In this document: positions 1-5,768 of the stretch, piece by piece | Layout: each line of letters opens with the position of its first letter | Numbering within the stretch: the first letter of the stretch is position 1 | Assembly (NCBI GenBank): GCA_024276455.1 | Contig: JAJRXE010000374.1 | Location: forward strand, 1 to 7,670 | DNA: 7,670 nucleotides | Origin: Calditrichota bacterium | Lineage (GTDB): Bacteria > Calditrichota > Calditrichia > RBG-13-44-9 | Reading direction: 5' to 3' | Position numbers and translations under genes: made by a program | Notes under the pieces: generated by a model | What the model was told of the DNA's origin: nothing | The model's input: the letters and a program-made list of their open reading frames with translations, nothing else | The model's database searches: none

Positions 1-1485
1 CAAATCAATAAATTTTTCCGGGTGGTTCAGTTGCTCAAACTTTACTATGTGGAAGACGTCCCCTGGGATAAAGCCATCGAAGGGGCGATCTCCGGGATGT
101 TGGCCAAACTGGACCCCCACAGTGTTTACATCGAACCGAAGAAAGTGGAAAGCAATAAGGAAAGTTTTAGCGGGCATTACGAGGGAATCGGAATCGAATT
201 CGATGTGATTGACGGGTACATTACGGTGATTTCGCCCATTGCCGGTTCCCCGGCCGACCGGTTGGGGTTGCGTCCGGGAGATCGGATCATTAAAATCAAT
301 GGAAAATCGGTGTACGGCATCGAGCGGGATGAAGTGCCAAAGAAGTTAAAAGGACCCAAGGGAACTTCGGTGAATATTACCGTGGCTCGCGAAGGTCTGG
401 ACGAACCGTTCGATTTAACGATTATTCGAGATGTAATTCCCATTTACACGGTCACCACCAAATTTATGGCGGACGATAGTACCGGCTACATCATGGTTAA
501 CCGTTTCGCCGCAACCACCACCAAAGAAACCGACGAAGCCATTCGAGCCCTCTTGAGAAAAGGCATGAAGCGCTTAATCCTGGATTTGCGCGGGAATCCG
601 GGCGGTTACTTACACGAAGCCGTAAAATTAGCCGGGAAATTTTTGCCGGGACATCTGCTGGTAGTGGAAACCCGGGGAAGAAATAATCGGGTGAACGAAA
701 AGTTTTACTCCGATCAGTGGCGCACGGGTCCGGTGTACGATTTTCCCTTGATTATTCTCATCGACCGCGGTTCCGCATCTGCGTCCGAAATTGTGGCGGG
801 TGCCATTCAGGATTACGACCGTGGACTGATTGTGGGAACCAATAGTTTCGGTAAAGGGCTGGTTCAAAAAGAGTTCCCTCTGGGAGACGGATCGGCGGTG
901 CGGGTAACCACCGCCAAATATTACACCCCCAGCGGCCGATTGATCCAGCGAAAGTACAAAGGGAAGAAACTGGAAGAGTATTACATCGAGTCGGCCGATA
1001 CCAGCTGGATGGTGGAAGACAGCCTGAAAAATCGTCCGCAATTCCACACCCGTGGCGGGCGAATTGTTTACGGCGGGGGCGGGATTCGGCCCGATAAGAT
1101 TGTGCTCAATAAAAGCGGTTCCAAAGCCCCCAAAATGGTGAACAAAATGTTTGTGAAACGGGCTTTCTTCGAGTTTGCCAGCGATTACGCGGTGAAACAT
1201 CCGGAACTAAATACCAATCTGATTGCCTTTAACAACCGCTTCCAGATTAACGAGGATATTCTACAGGCGTTTAAAGACTTTTGCGTAAAAAAGGGTATTA
1301 AAATAAAAGATGAGGATTTCAAGAAAGATCGGGAATTTCTTTCCATGATGATCAAGGCCGAAATTGCCCGCCATTTCTGGGAAAAGGACGGGTATTATTA
1401 CGTGGTTTTGCATCATGACAATCAATTTTTAACCGCGCTTCGCTCTCTCGACGAAGCTCAAAAACTGGCATTATTAAGTAAATAA
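1..1485 (+). CDS. S41 family carboxyl-terminal processing protease (5' truncated)
   Basis: Serine protease of the CtpA/Prc family, which clips the C-termini of periplasmic or envelope proteins. The reading frame is open to base 1, so the true start and any signal peptide lie outside the window. The GTG at 22 is internal to conserved N-terminal sequence and is not a credible start. Numbering from that GTG: an N-terminal helical part with the family signature SLDPHS-like LDPHSVYI (30-37), a PDZ domain at about 51-140 that would gate substrate access, then the S41 core with LDLRGNPGG (187-195). The catalytic serine is Ser253 in GSASASE (codon 778-780). The general-base lysine is Lys278 in SFGKG (codon 853-855). 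The 25-residue spacing matches the known Ser/Lys dyad of the family, so the enzyme looks active. A C-terminal extension of about 130 residues follows the core. The 487 visible residues are close to the usual length of the large subgroup. It is separated from exbB by a promoter, so it is probably transcribed separately. Confidence 0.93.
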   Translation, partial: QINKFFRVVQLLKLYYVEDVPWDKAIEGAISGMLAKLDPHSVYIEPKKVESNKESFSGHYEGIGIEFDVIDGYITVISPIAGSPADRLGLRPGDRIIKINGKSVYGIERDEVPKKLKGPKGTSVNITVAREGLDEPFDLTIIRDVIPIYTVTTKFMADDSTGYIMVNRFAATTTKETDEAIRALLRKGMKRLILDLRGNPGGYLHEAVKLAGKFLPGHLLVVETRGRNNRVNEKFYSDQWRTGPVYDFPLIILIDRGSASASEIVAGAIQDYDRGLIVGTNSFGKGLVQKEFPLGDGSAVRVTTAKYYTPSGRLIQRKYKGKKLEEYYIESADTSWMVEDSLKNRPQFHTRGGRIVYGGGGIRPDKIVLNKSGSKAPKMVNKMFVKRAFFEFASDYAVKHPELNTNLIAFNNRFQINEDILQAFKDFCVKKGIKIKDEDFKKDREFLSMMIKAEIARHFWEKDGYYYVVLHHDNQFLTALRSLDEAQKLALLSK

Positions 1486-1490
1486 TTGAA

Positions 1491-1507
1491 ATAATTGAAA
1501 AAATTAT
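1491..1507. repeat. AT-rich inverted repeat upstream of the exbB promoter
   Basis: A perfect 6-bp inverted repeat, ATAATT-GAAAA-AATTAT, lies 12 bp upstream of the -35 box. Its left arm belongs to a 9-bp tandem duplication (ATAATTGAA at 1482-1490 and 1491-1499). It has no T-tract and no GC in the arms, so it is not a convincing terminator for the protease gene. Together with the A7 run at 1511-1517 it could act as an UP-element-like stretch or an operator half-site pair. That is inference from position only. Confidence 0.3.
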
Positions 1508-1519
1508 GTGAAAAAAAGA

Positions 1520-1548
1520 TTGACTTTAAAAATTGAAATATGTATAAT
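1520..1548 (+). promoter_or_regulatory. Near-consensus sigma70-type promoter of the exbB-exbD-exbD-tonB unit
   Basis: A -35 box TTGACT (1520-1525) and a -10 box TATAAT (1543-1548) are separated by exactly 17 bp, and an A-tract lies just upstream of the -35. This is 11 of 12 matches to the consensus housekeeping promoter with the ideal spacing. Transcription would begin near 1555, giving a leader of about 65 nt before the exbB start at 1621. Confidence 0.8.
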
Positions 1549-1570
1549 TTGCCGATTGTGAAGTTTAAAT

Positions 1571-1610
1571 TAATTCATATGTCAATTATGATGAAACTGA
1601 ATTAGGAGGT
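1571..1610 (+). promoter_or_regulatory. exbB leader: strong Shine-Dalgarno site next to a possible hairpin
   Basis: AGGAGGT (1604-1610), a near-complete anti-16S match, lies 10 nt before the exbB ATG and fixes that start. Immediately upstream, TAATTCA (1571-1577) is perfectly complementary to TGAATTA (1598-1604). The two can form a 7-bp stem with a 20-nt loop whose 3' arm shares base 1604 with the ribosome site. The stem is AT-rich and weak, so any effect on translation is speculative. Confidence 0.55.
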
Positions 1611-1620
1611 TTAAGTTACT

Positions 1621-2232
1621 ATGGTCGAATTATTCATTCAAGGTGGCGGCTTCATGTGGCCAATTTTGGTGTCCCTGATTCTCGGTTTAGCTATTGGAAT
1701 TGCGAAAATGTGGACACTGTGGCGAGCTGGTATTAATACCCGACGGTTTATTGAAGGTGTTCGTACGGCCTTGAAAGAAGGCGGTGTGGAAGCGGCACTC
1801 GATTTGTGCGAAAAGACTCGTGGACCGGTAGCGTCGATTTTCCATGCGGGCTTGATGCGGGCAAAAGAAGGGATTGAATACGTTGAGAAGGCAATTACCA
1901 ATGCCGGAACCATTGAAATGGCATTCCTGGAAAAAGGAATGATCTGGTTGGGTTTCATCATTGTAATTGCCCCGATGTTAGGATTTACCGGAACAGTTTG
2001 GGGAATGATTGTCGCCTTCGATTCGATTAAGACCGCCAACGACATCTCTCCGGCGGTGGTGGCCGGTGGTATTTCCCAGGCATTGTTGACCACCCTGTTC
2101 GGGCTGATTGTGGCAATGACCATTCAGTTCTTCTACAACTGGGCGACTTCGCGTATCGATAAGTTGATCATCGATATGGAAGAGGCCTCTGTGCAGTTGG
2201 TGGACACGCTGGTCGAGATGGAAAAACACTAA
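1621..2232 (+). CDS. exbB: ExbB/TolQ/MotA-family proton channel protein
   Basis: Inner-membrane subunit of the energy-transducing complex. With ExbD it forms a proton-conducting stator that uses the proton motive force to energise TonB. The 203 residues show the family topology: TM1 at about 11-32, a cytoplasmic loop to about 105, TM2 at about 107-130 containing the conserved APMLGFTGTVWGM stretch, and TM3 at about 144-172 with QALLTTLFGLIVA. The paired Thr157/Thr158 match the conserved threonines that line the channel in ExbB and TolQ. The length is slightly below E. coli ExbB (244 aa) and is typical of short FCB versions. The ATG is supported by AGGAGGT 10 nt upstream. It is the first gene of the unit, and the next gene, exbD, begins 29 nt after its stop. 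TolQ cannot be excluded from sequence alone, but the tonB gene in the same unit and the absence of tolA, tolB or pal favour ExbB. Confidence 0.93.
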   Translation: MVELFIQGGGFMWPILVSLILGLAIGIAKMWTLWRAGINTRRFIEGVRTALKEGGVEAALDLCEKTRGPVASIFHAGLMRAKEGIEYVEKAITNAGTIEMAFLEKGMIWLGFIIVIAPMLGFTGTVWGMIVAFDSIKTANDISPAVVAGGISQALLTTLFGLIVAMTIQFFYNWATSRIDKLIIDMEEASVQLVDTLVEMEKH

Positions 2233-2261
2233 TAACCGTTTAAATTTAAGAGGGAAGTAAA

Positions 2262-2669
2262 ATGGTTGTAAACAGGAAAAAGGAAAGAGGTGAACCTGAA
2301 ATTCCCTCTGCATCATTGCCTGATATTGTGTTCCAGTTGCTCATTTTCTTTCTGGTTACCACAACCATTGATGTGGATAAAGGACTCGACCTGGTCTTGC
2401 CCCCGATTGGCGAAGTGAAGGAAATTAGTAAAAAGAACATCACCAATTTGCTTATTAACGACGCGGGCCAAATTCTGATTGATGACAAAGTTGTTCCGGT
2501 AGAGGAAGTGGACAATATTATTCGCGATAAGCTCATGGAAAATGACAAGCTGATTGTCTCGGTAAAAACAGCCCGGAAAACGAAGTACAACATTTACATT
2601 AAGGTCATCGATCAGCTAAAGAAAGCAGGGGCAACGCGAATATCCATCGCGGAACCAGAAGAATCATAA
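2262..2669 (+). CDS. exbD: ExbD/TolR-family stator subunit, first copy
   Basis: Partner of ExbB in the proton-driven TonB-energising complex. The 135-residue protein has a short basic cytoplasmic N-terminus (1-13) and one transmembrane helix at about 20-36. A periplasmic domain follows at about 45-135. The helix begins with PDIVFQLLIFF, and Asp21 occupies the place of the essential membrane aspartate (Asp25 in E. coli ExbD) that carries protons through the channel. The ATG is preceded by a purine-rich AAGAGGGA (2248-2255). The gene lies between exbB and a second exbD on the same predicted transcript. The two copies share the helix but differ in the periplasmic domain, which suggests distinct partners or a mixed ExbD dimer. 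Confidence 0.92.
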   Translation: MVVNRKKERGEPEIPSASLPDIVFQLLIFFLVTTTIDVDKGLDLVLPPIGEVKEISKKNITNLLINDAGQILIDDKVVPVEEVDNIIRDKLMENDKLIVSVKTARKTKYNIYIKVIDQLKKAGATRISIAEPEES

Positions 2670-2719
2670 ATTAGTTTTAATTAATTGGAACGACGAATAG
2701 CTGAGTTGAGGGAATCTCC

Positions 2720-3136
2720 ATGGCGATCAAGATAGAAAAAAAGATGAAGATGAAGATCGGAATTCCCACTGCATCTATGCCCGATATCATCTTCCAGCTG
2801 TTGATCTTCTTTATGGTGAGTACGGTGTTGCGGCAGTACACGGGATTGAAGGTGAATTTGCCGGAAGCAGCTAAAATTGAAAAATTGCCGACCAAACGGC
2901 ACGTAACGACCATCTGGATTGACCGCTTTAACAATGTGGTAATTGATGATGTGACGGTAAAAAACATTCATGATTTGCGGACCATTGTGTACAACAAACT
3001 GGTCGCAGATCCCCAGTTGATTGTCTCCTTACGGGTGGACAAAGATGCAGACATGGGAATTGTTACTGATGTTCAACAAGAACTAAGAAAGGCGAACGCG
3101 CTGAGAATTAATTATTCAGCACTCCCATCCCAGTGA
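2720..3136 (+). CDS. exbD: ExbD/TolR-family stator subunit, second copy
   Basis: A second ExbD-like protein of 138 residues. The N-terminus is strongly basic (KIEKKMKMK, 4-12). The single membrane helix at about 21-37 reads PDIIFQLLIFFMV, with the proton-carrying aspartate at Asp22. A periplasmic domain follows to the end. The ATG has GAGGG (2708-2712) 7 nt upstream. A 50-bp gap separates it from the first exbD, with no recognisable promoter or terminator. Its stop codon TGA (3134-3136) is part of the Shine-Dalgarno site TGAGGT (3134-3139) of the following tonB, so translation of the two genes is probably coupled. Paired exbD genes behind one exbB are known in FCB and other bacteria. Whether both are needed here cannot be told from sequence. 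Confidence 0.92.
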   Translation: MAIKIEKKMKMKIGIPTASMPDIIFQLLIFFMVSTVLRQYTGLKVNLPEAAKIEKLPTKRHVTTIWIDRFNNVVIDDVTVKNIHDLRTIVYNKLVADPQLIVSLRVDKDADMGIVTDVQQELRKANALRINYSALPSQ

Positions 3137-3146
3137 GGTATTAAAC

Positions 3147-3791
3147 ATGGCAAAAAGGCAATTTATTTACAAAGATCCTGAAGTCGACTTAAAGAGGCGC
3201 TACCGAAAGATAATGGAAGCCTCGCTTGTGATTGCGATGGCGATTGTAATCGTGGTTTTCTATTCTTTCAAGCGTTTTGAAACCAAATATAAGTTAGAGA
3301 AAAAAGTCGACGTTCAAATTGAAACGGTAGAAATACCGCAAACTGAGCAAATCCATCGGCCACCACCCCCGGCACGTCCGGCCATCCCGGTGGCTTCCGA
3401 AGACGAGGATATTCCGGATGAGCTGACCATTGATGAAACGGAAATCGATTTTTCTCAGCCGGTGGAAGAATTGCCACCGCCCCCGCCGGAAGAAGAAGAG
3501 CCGATTGTACCGTTCCATGCTCTGTCGGAAAAACCGGAAGTGATTAAACGAGTGGAGCCGAAATATCCCGAGTTGGCGCGCAAGGCCGGTATTGAAGGAA
3601 TGGTGGTGGTGAAGGTGTTGATTAACACCAAAGGCCGGGTGGAAAAAGTGGAAGTGATTAAATCGCATCCCATGCTGGACGATGCGGCCATTGCGGCGGC
3701 CAAGCAGTTTGTCTTCAAACCGGGTAAACAGCGTGACCGCTACGTAAAAGTCTGGATGACGATTCCGTTTACCTTCAAGTTGAAGAGATAA
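3147..3791 (+). CDS. tonB: TonB energy-transducing protein
   Basis: Links the ExbB/ExbD motor in the inner membrane to TonB-dependent outer-membrane receptors. The 214-residue protein has a basic cytoplasmic N-terminus (1-22) and one transmembrane anchor at about 24-40. A periplasmic linker follows with proline-rich blocks (RPPPPARP at 71-78, PPPPP at 110-114) and acidic stretches at 84-101 and 115-118. The TonB C-terminal domain runs from about 130 to 214. That domain carries VEPKYPELARKAGIEG (137-151), the hallmark YP..AR..G.EG pattern, and a VxVIKSHP...DDAAIAA segment (168-184). The start follows an SD site overlapping the exbD stop, with a 10-nt gap between genes. It is the last gene of the promoter-to-terminator unit. 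No receptor or siderophore genes are in view, so the transported substrate is unknown. Confidence 0.95.
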   Translation: MAKRQFIYKDPEVDLKRRYRKIMEASLVIAMAIVIVVFYSFKRFETKYKLEKKVDVQIETVEIPQTEQIHRPPPPARPAIPVASEDEDIPDELTIDETEIDFSQPVEELPPPPPEEEEPIVPFHALSEKPEVIKRVEPKYPELARKAGIEGMVVVKVLINTKGRVEKVEVIKSHPMLDDAAIAAAKQFVFKPGKQRDRYVKVWMTIPFTFKLKR

Positions 3792-3806
3792 TTCAACACC
3801 TTATTG

Positions 3807-3841
3807 AAAAAAGCAGTGCTTTTTAAGGCACTGCTTTTTTT
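3807..3841 (+). terminator. Strong intrinsic terminator after tonB
   Basis: GCAGTGC (3813-3819) pairs with GCACTGC (3828-3834). The flanking A6 (3807-3812) can pair with the T-run (3835-3841), and up to two further pairs (one G-U) close the loop. The GC-rich stem followed by seven T residues is a textbook Rho-independent terminator, 15 bases after the tonB stop. The A-tract on the left could let it work on the opposite strand too, but no minus-strand gene is nearby. Confidence 0.92.
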
Positions 3842-3850
3842 ATTTCTGCT

Positions 3851-4441
3851 ATGATTAACCGCAAAACGAACGATCTGGAATATCGCTTTGCTTTTAAAGT
3901 GTCCCTGTTAATCAGCATTTCGATCCTGACCGTTATTTTCTATCTCCTCCCCCGATTTCCCGTAAAACCGTCTTTAAAAAAAGAGAAGCTGGAACTTAAG
4001 ATTTATGTGAGTGATATTCCGGTTACTTTGCAAAAGAAACTCGGGAGACCGTTGCCCCCCCGGAGACCAACCCTGGGGCCCTTTGTGGCAGTGGAAGAAG
4101 CCGATCTCACGGAGCAGTTGCCGGTGGAAACACCCTCTCTTCCGGGAGTGGCAAGCCAAACCGGTGCGGGCAAACCGGTGGAAATCCCGGCCCGCCCGCT
4201 GGTGGAGTTTTATCCCAGTATGGAGGGGAGCTCCTGTCAGGGCGAAATCCGGGTGCTAATATTAGTTAGTTCAACCGGACAGGTGGAAGATATTCAGGTC
4301 ATAAAAAATACCACGGCGGATACAACCTGTTTGCACCGGGTGAGAGAGGCGATTCGAAAAACCCGATGGATTCCCGCTCGGTTGGGTGGGAAAACGGTTT
4401 CCAGCTGGGTAAGCAAGACGTACAAGTTCAATTTAAAATAA
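3851..4441 (+). CDS. Second, divergent TonB-like protein
   Basis: The 196-residue protein aligns along its whole length with the preceding TonB. It has a short charged N-terminus ending in a YRF motif (11-13), a membrane anchor at about 16-33 and a basic stretch (41-50). A proline-rich GRPLPPRRP (65-73) sits where TonB has its first proline block, and the linker is shorter. A TonB-type C-terminal domain runs from about 117 to 196. In that domain the YP is kept (121-122) but the AR..G.EG part is altered to a serine/glycine-rich stretch. The GQVEDIQVIKN segment (143-153) matches GRVEKVEVIKS of TonB. Two cysteines (129 and 160) are absent from the first TonB and could form a disulfide in the periplasm. 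The ATG is the only reasonable start, because an in-frame stop lies upstream at 3824-3826. It lies 10 bases past the terminator T-run and has no Shine-Dalgarno match. It could be a substrate-specific TonB, a non-motor periplasmic linker, or a decaying duplicate, although the open frame argues against decay. Confidence 0.8.
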   Translation: MINRKTNDLEYRFAFKVSLLISISILTVIFYLLPRFPVKPSLKKEKLELKIYVSDIPVTLQKKLGRPLPPRRPTLGPFVAVEEADLTEQLPVETPSLPGVASQTGAGKPVEIPARPLVEFYPSMEGSSCQGEIRVLILVSSTGQVEDIQVIKNTTADTTCLHRVREAIRKTRWIPARLGGKTVSSWVSKTYKFNLK

Positions 4442-4453
4442 CGGAGCAGAGAA

Positions 4454-5689
4454 ATGAGAGTATTATTTGAAGACGAGAAATTTCTTGACCTACTTCCGCT
4501 GGTCTATTTCCGACCGGTGTGGGAGCTGCGCAGCGGAATGTTTACTCTGGCAGAAAAACTGGCGTTTCTCTGGGGAGGAGAACGTTGGAAATATGTTTCC
4601 CGGGACTATTTGCGGCAATATTACCTACCCGCAGAACAAATAGTATCCTTGCATGAAGAAGGGGACTTCTGGTTTGTCAATGGTCGCTGGTTGGCCGATC
4701 CGGAATTGGTGGGCCGCCTGCAGCGATTAGAGCCTGGAGAAGGCCTGGCGTCCGGGAAGGATATTGTCGCCTTCCGCTGGAAAGGTTCCCTGCCGCAGGA
4801 ATTTTTTACGGAGGGAGTGTTGCAAACCAACGTGGTGTTCAACCGGTTGAAATTGGAGGAAACCCTGGCAAAATTTATTGAATACCCCTGGGATTTAATT
4901 TACCGCGTGGGGAGTGAAATCGAGTGGGAATTTCAGGCCTATCTGTCACAGCGCCCTTCTGCAGGCAAGCTGGAAGACGGCGCCCGGGTACTGGGAAAAG
5001 AAAACCTCTGGTTGGGGAAAGGAGCCACCGTGTTGCCCGGCGTCGTGTTAAATGCGCAGGAAGGACCCATTATTATTGACGAAGGGACTACCATTATGCC
5101 CAATGCGGTTTTGTACGGACCGCTCTATGTCGGGAAAAACAGTTTGGTGAAAATTGGCGCCAAGATTTACCAGGACACCGCAATTGGACCGGTTTGCAAA
5201 GTTGGTGGCGAGATCGAGGGAAGCATCATTCAGGGGTACTCGAATAAACAGCACGATGGGTTTCTGGGGCATGCTTATCTGGGTTCCTGGGTGAATATTG
5301 GGGCAGATACCAACAATTCCGATTTGAAAAATAATTACGGAGAAATTTCGGTGTATTTGAACAACCGGACGGTGAAAACGGGGAAACAGTTTTTAGGTCT
5401 CATTATGGGCGACCATTCTAAGACAGCCATTAACACCATGTTCAACACCGGTACGGTGGTGGGCGTTTCTTCCAATGTGTTTGGTTCGGGTTTTCCGCCC
5501 AAGTTTATTCCTTCTTTTTCCTGGGGCGGAAGCGACCTCTTGCGCCATTACCGGTTTGAACAAGCCGTGGAAGTGGCGGAACTGGTCATGAAACGAAGAA
5601 ACGTGCCGTTTACTGCTCGAGAGCGAGAATTATTCCGGGCGGTAAAAACGTTAAGCGAACGGGTCGAGAACCGGGTGCGGTTGCGCTAA
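4454..5689 (+). CDS. Alternative GlmU-like sugar nucleotidyltransferase/acetyltransferase
   Basis: Resembles the FCB-type protein annotated as UDP-GlcNAc diphosphorylase/glucosamine-1-phosphate N-acetyltransferase (the TIGR03991-type family), which would supply UDP-GlcNAc for peptidoglycan and lipid A. The 411 residues divide into an N-terminal part (1-165) and a left-handed beta-helix of hexapeptide repeats (about 185-345). The N-terminal part opens with LLPLVYFRPVWELRSGM (13-29) and lacks the classical GxGxRM nucleotide signature. The beta-helix carries SNKQHDGFLGH (263-273). In that motif His267 lies where GlmU has its catalytic histidine, followed by LGSWVNIGA and NNYG (293-296). The segment NVFGSGFPPKFIPSFSWGG is highly characteristic of this group. 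GGAG (4443-4446) lies 7 nt before the ATG. The start is 12 nt after the TonB-like gene, so the two are probably cotranscribed. Substrate specificity is inferred from family only. Confidence 0.85.
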   Translation: MRVLFEDEKFLDLLPLVYFRPVWELRSGMFTLAEKLAFLWGGERWKYVSRDYLRQYYLPAEQIVSLHEEGDFWFVNGRWLADPELVGRLQRLEPGEGLASGKDIVAFRWKGSLPQEFFTEGVLQTNVVFNRLKLEETLAKFIEYPWDLIYRVGSEIEWEFQAYLSQRPSAGKLEDGARVLGKENLWLGKGATVLPGVVLNAQEGPIIIDEGTTIMPNAVLYGPLYVGKNSLVKIGAKIYQDTAIGPVCKVGGEIEGSIIQGYSNKQHDGFLGHAYLGSWVNIGADTNNSDLKNNYGEISVYLNNRTVKTGKQFLGLIMGDHSKTAINTMFNTGTVVGVSSNVFGSGFPPKFIPSFSWGGSDLLRHYRFEQAVEVAELVMKRRNVPFTARERELFRAVKTLSERVENRVRLR

Positions 5690-5768
5690 GCGGCTTCCGG
5701 GCGAGAGCAGTGGAAGAAGGTCCGGGAGCGGGTGGGCAGTTAAGAAAATCAAGGAGAGGTGGAACATT

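Noticed and set aside
628..1200. Long minus-strand open frame (190 codons) inside the protease gene
   Set aside because: It is antisense to a conserved S41 core, has no recognisable domain and no ribosome site, and is rich in residues expected from reversed codons of the real gene.
1486..1519. Intrinsic terminator for the protease gene
   Set aside because: The only inverted repeat is pure AT with 6-bp arms and has no downstream T-run, so a terminator call is not supported.
3268..3718. Several minus-strand frames opposite tonB
   Set aside because: They mirror the proline- and glutamate-rich TonB codons (GGC and TTC on the other strand) and have no start signals of their own.
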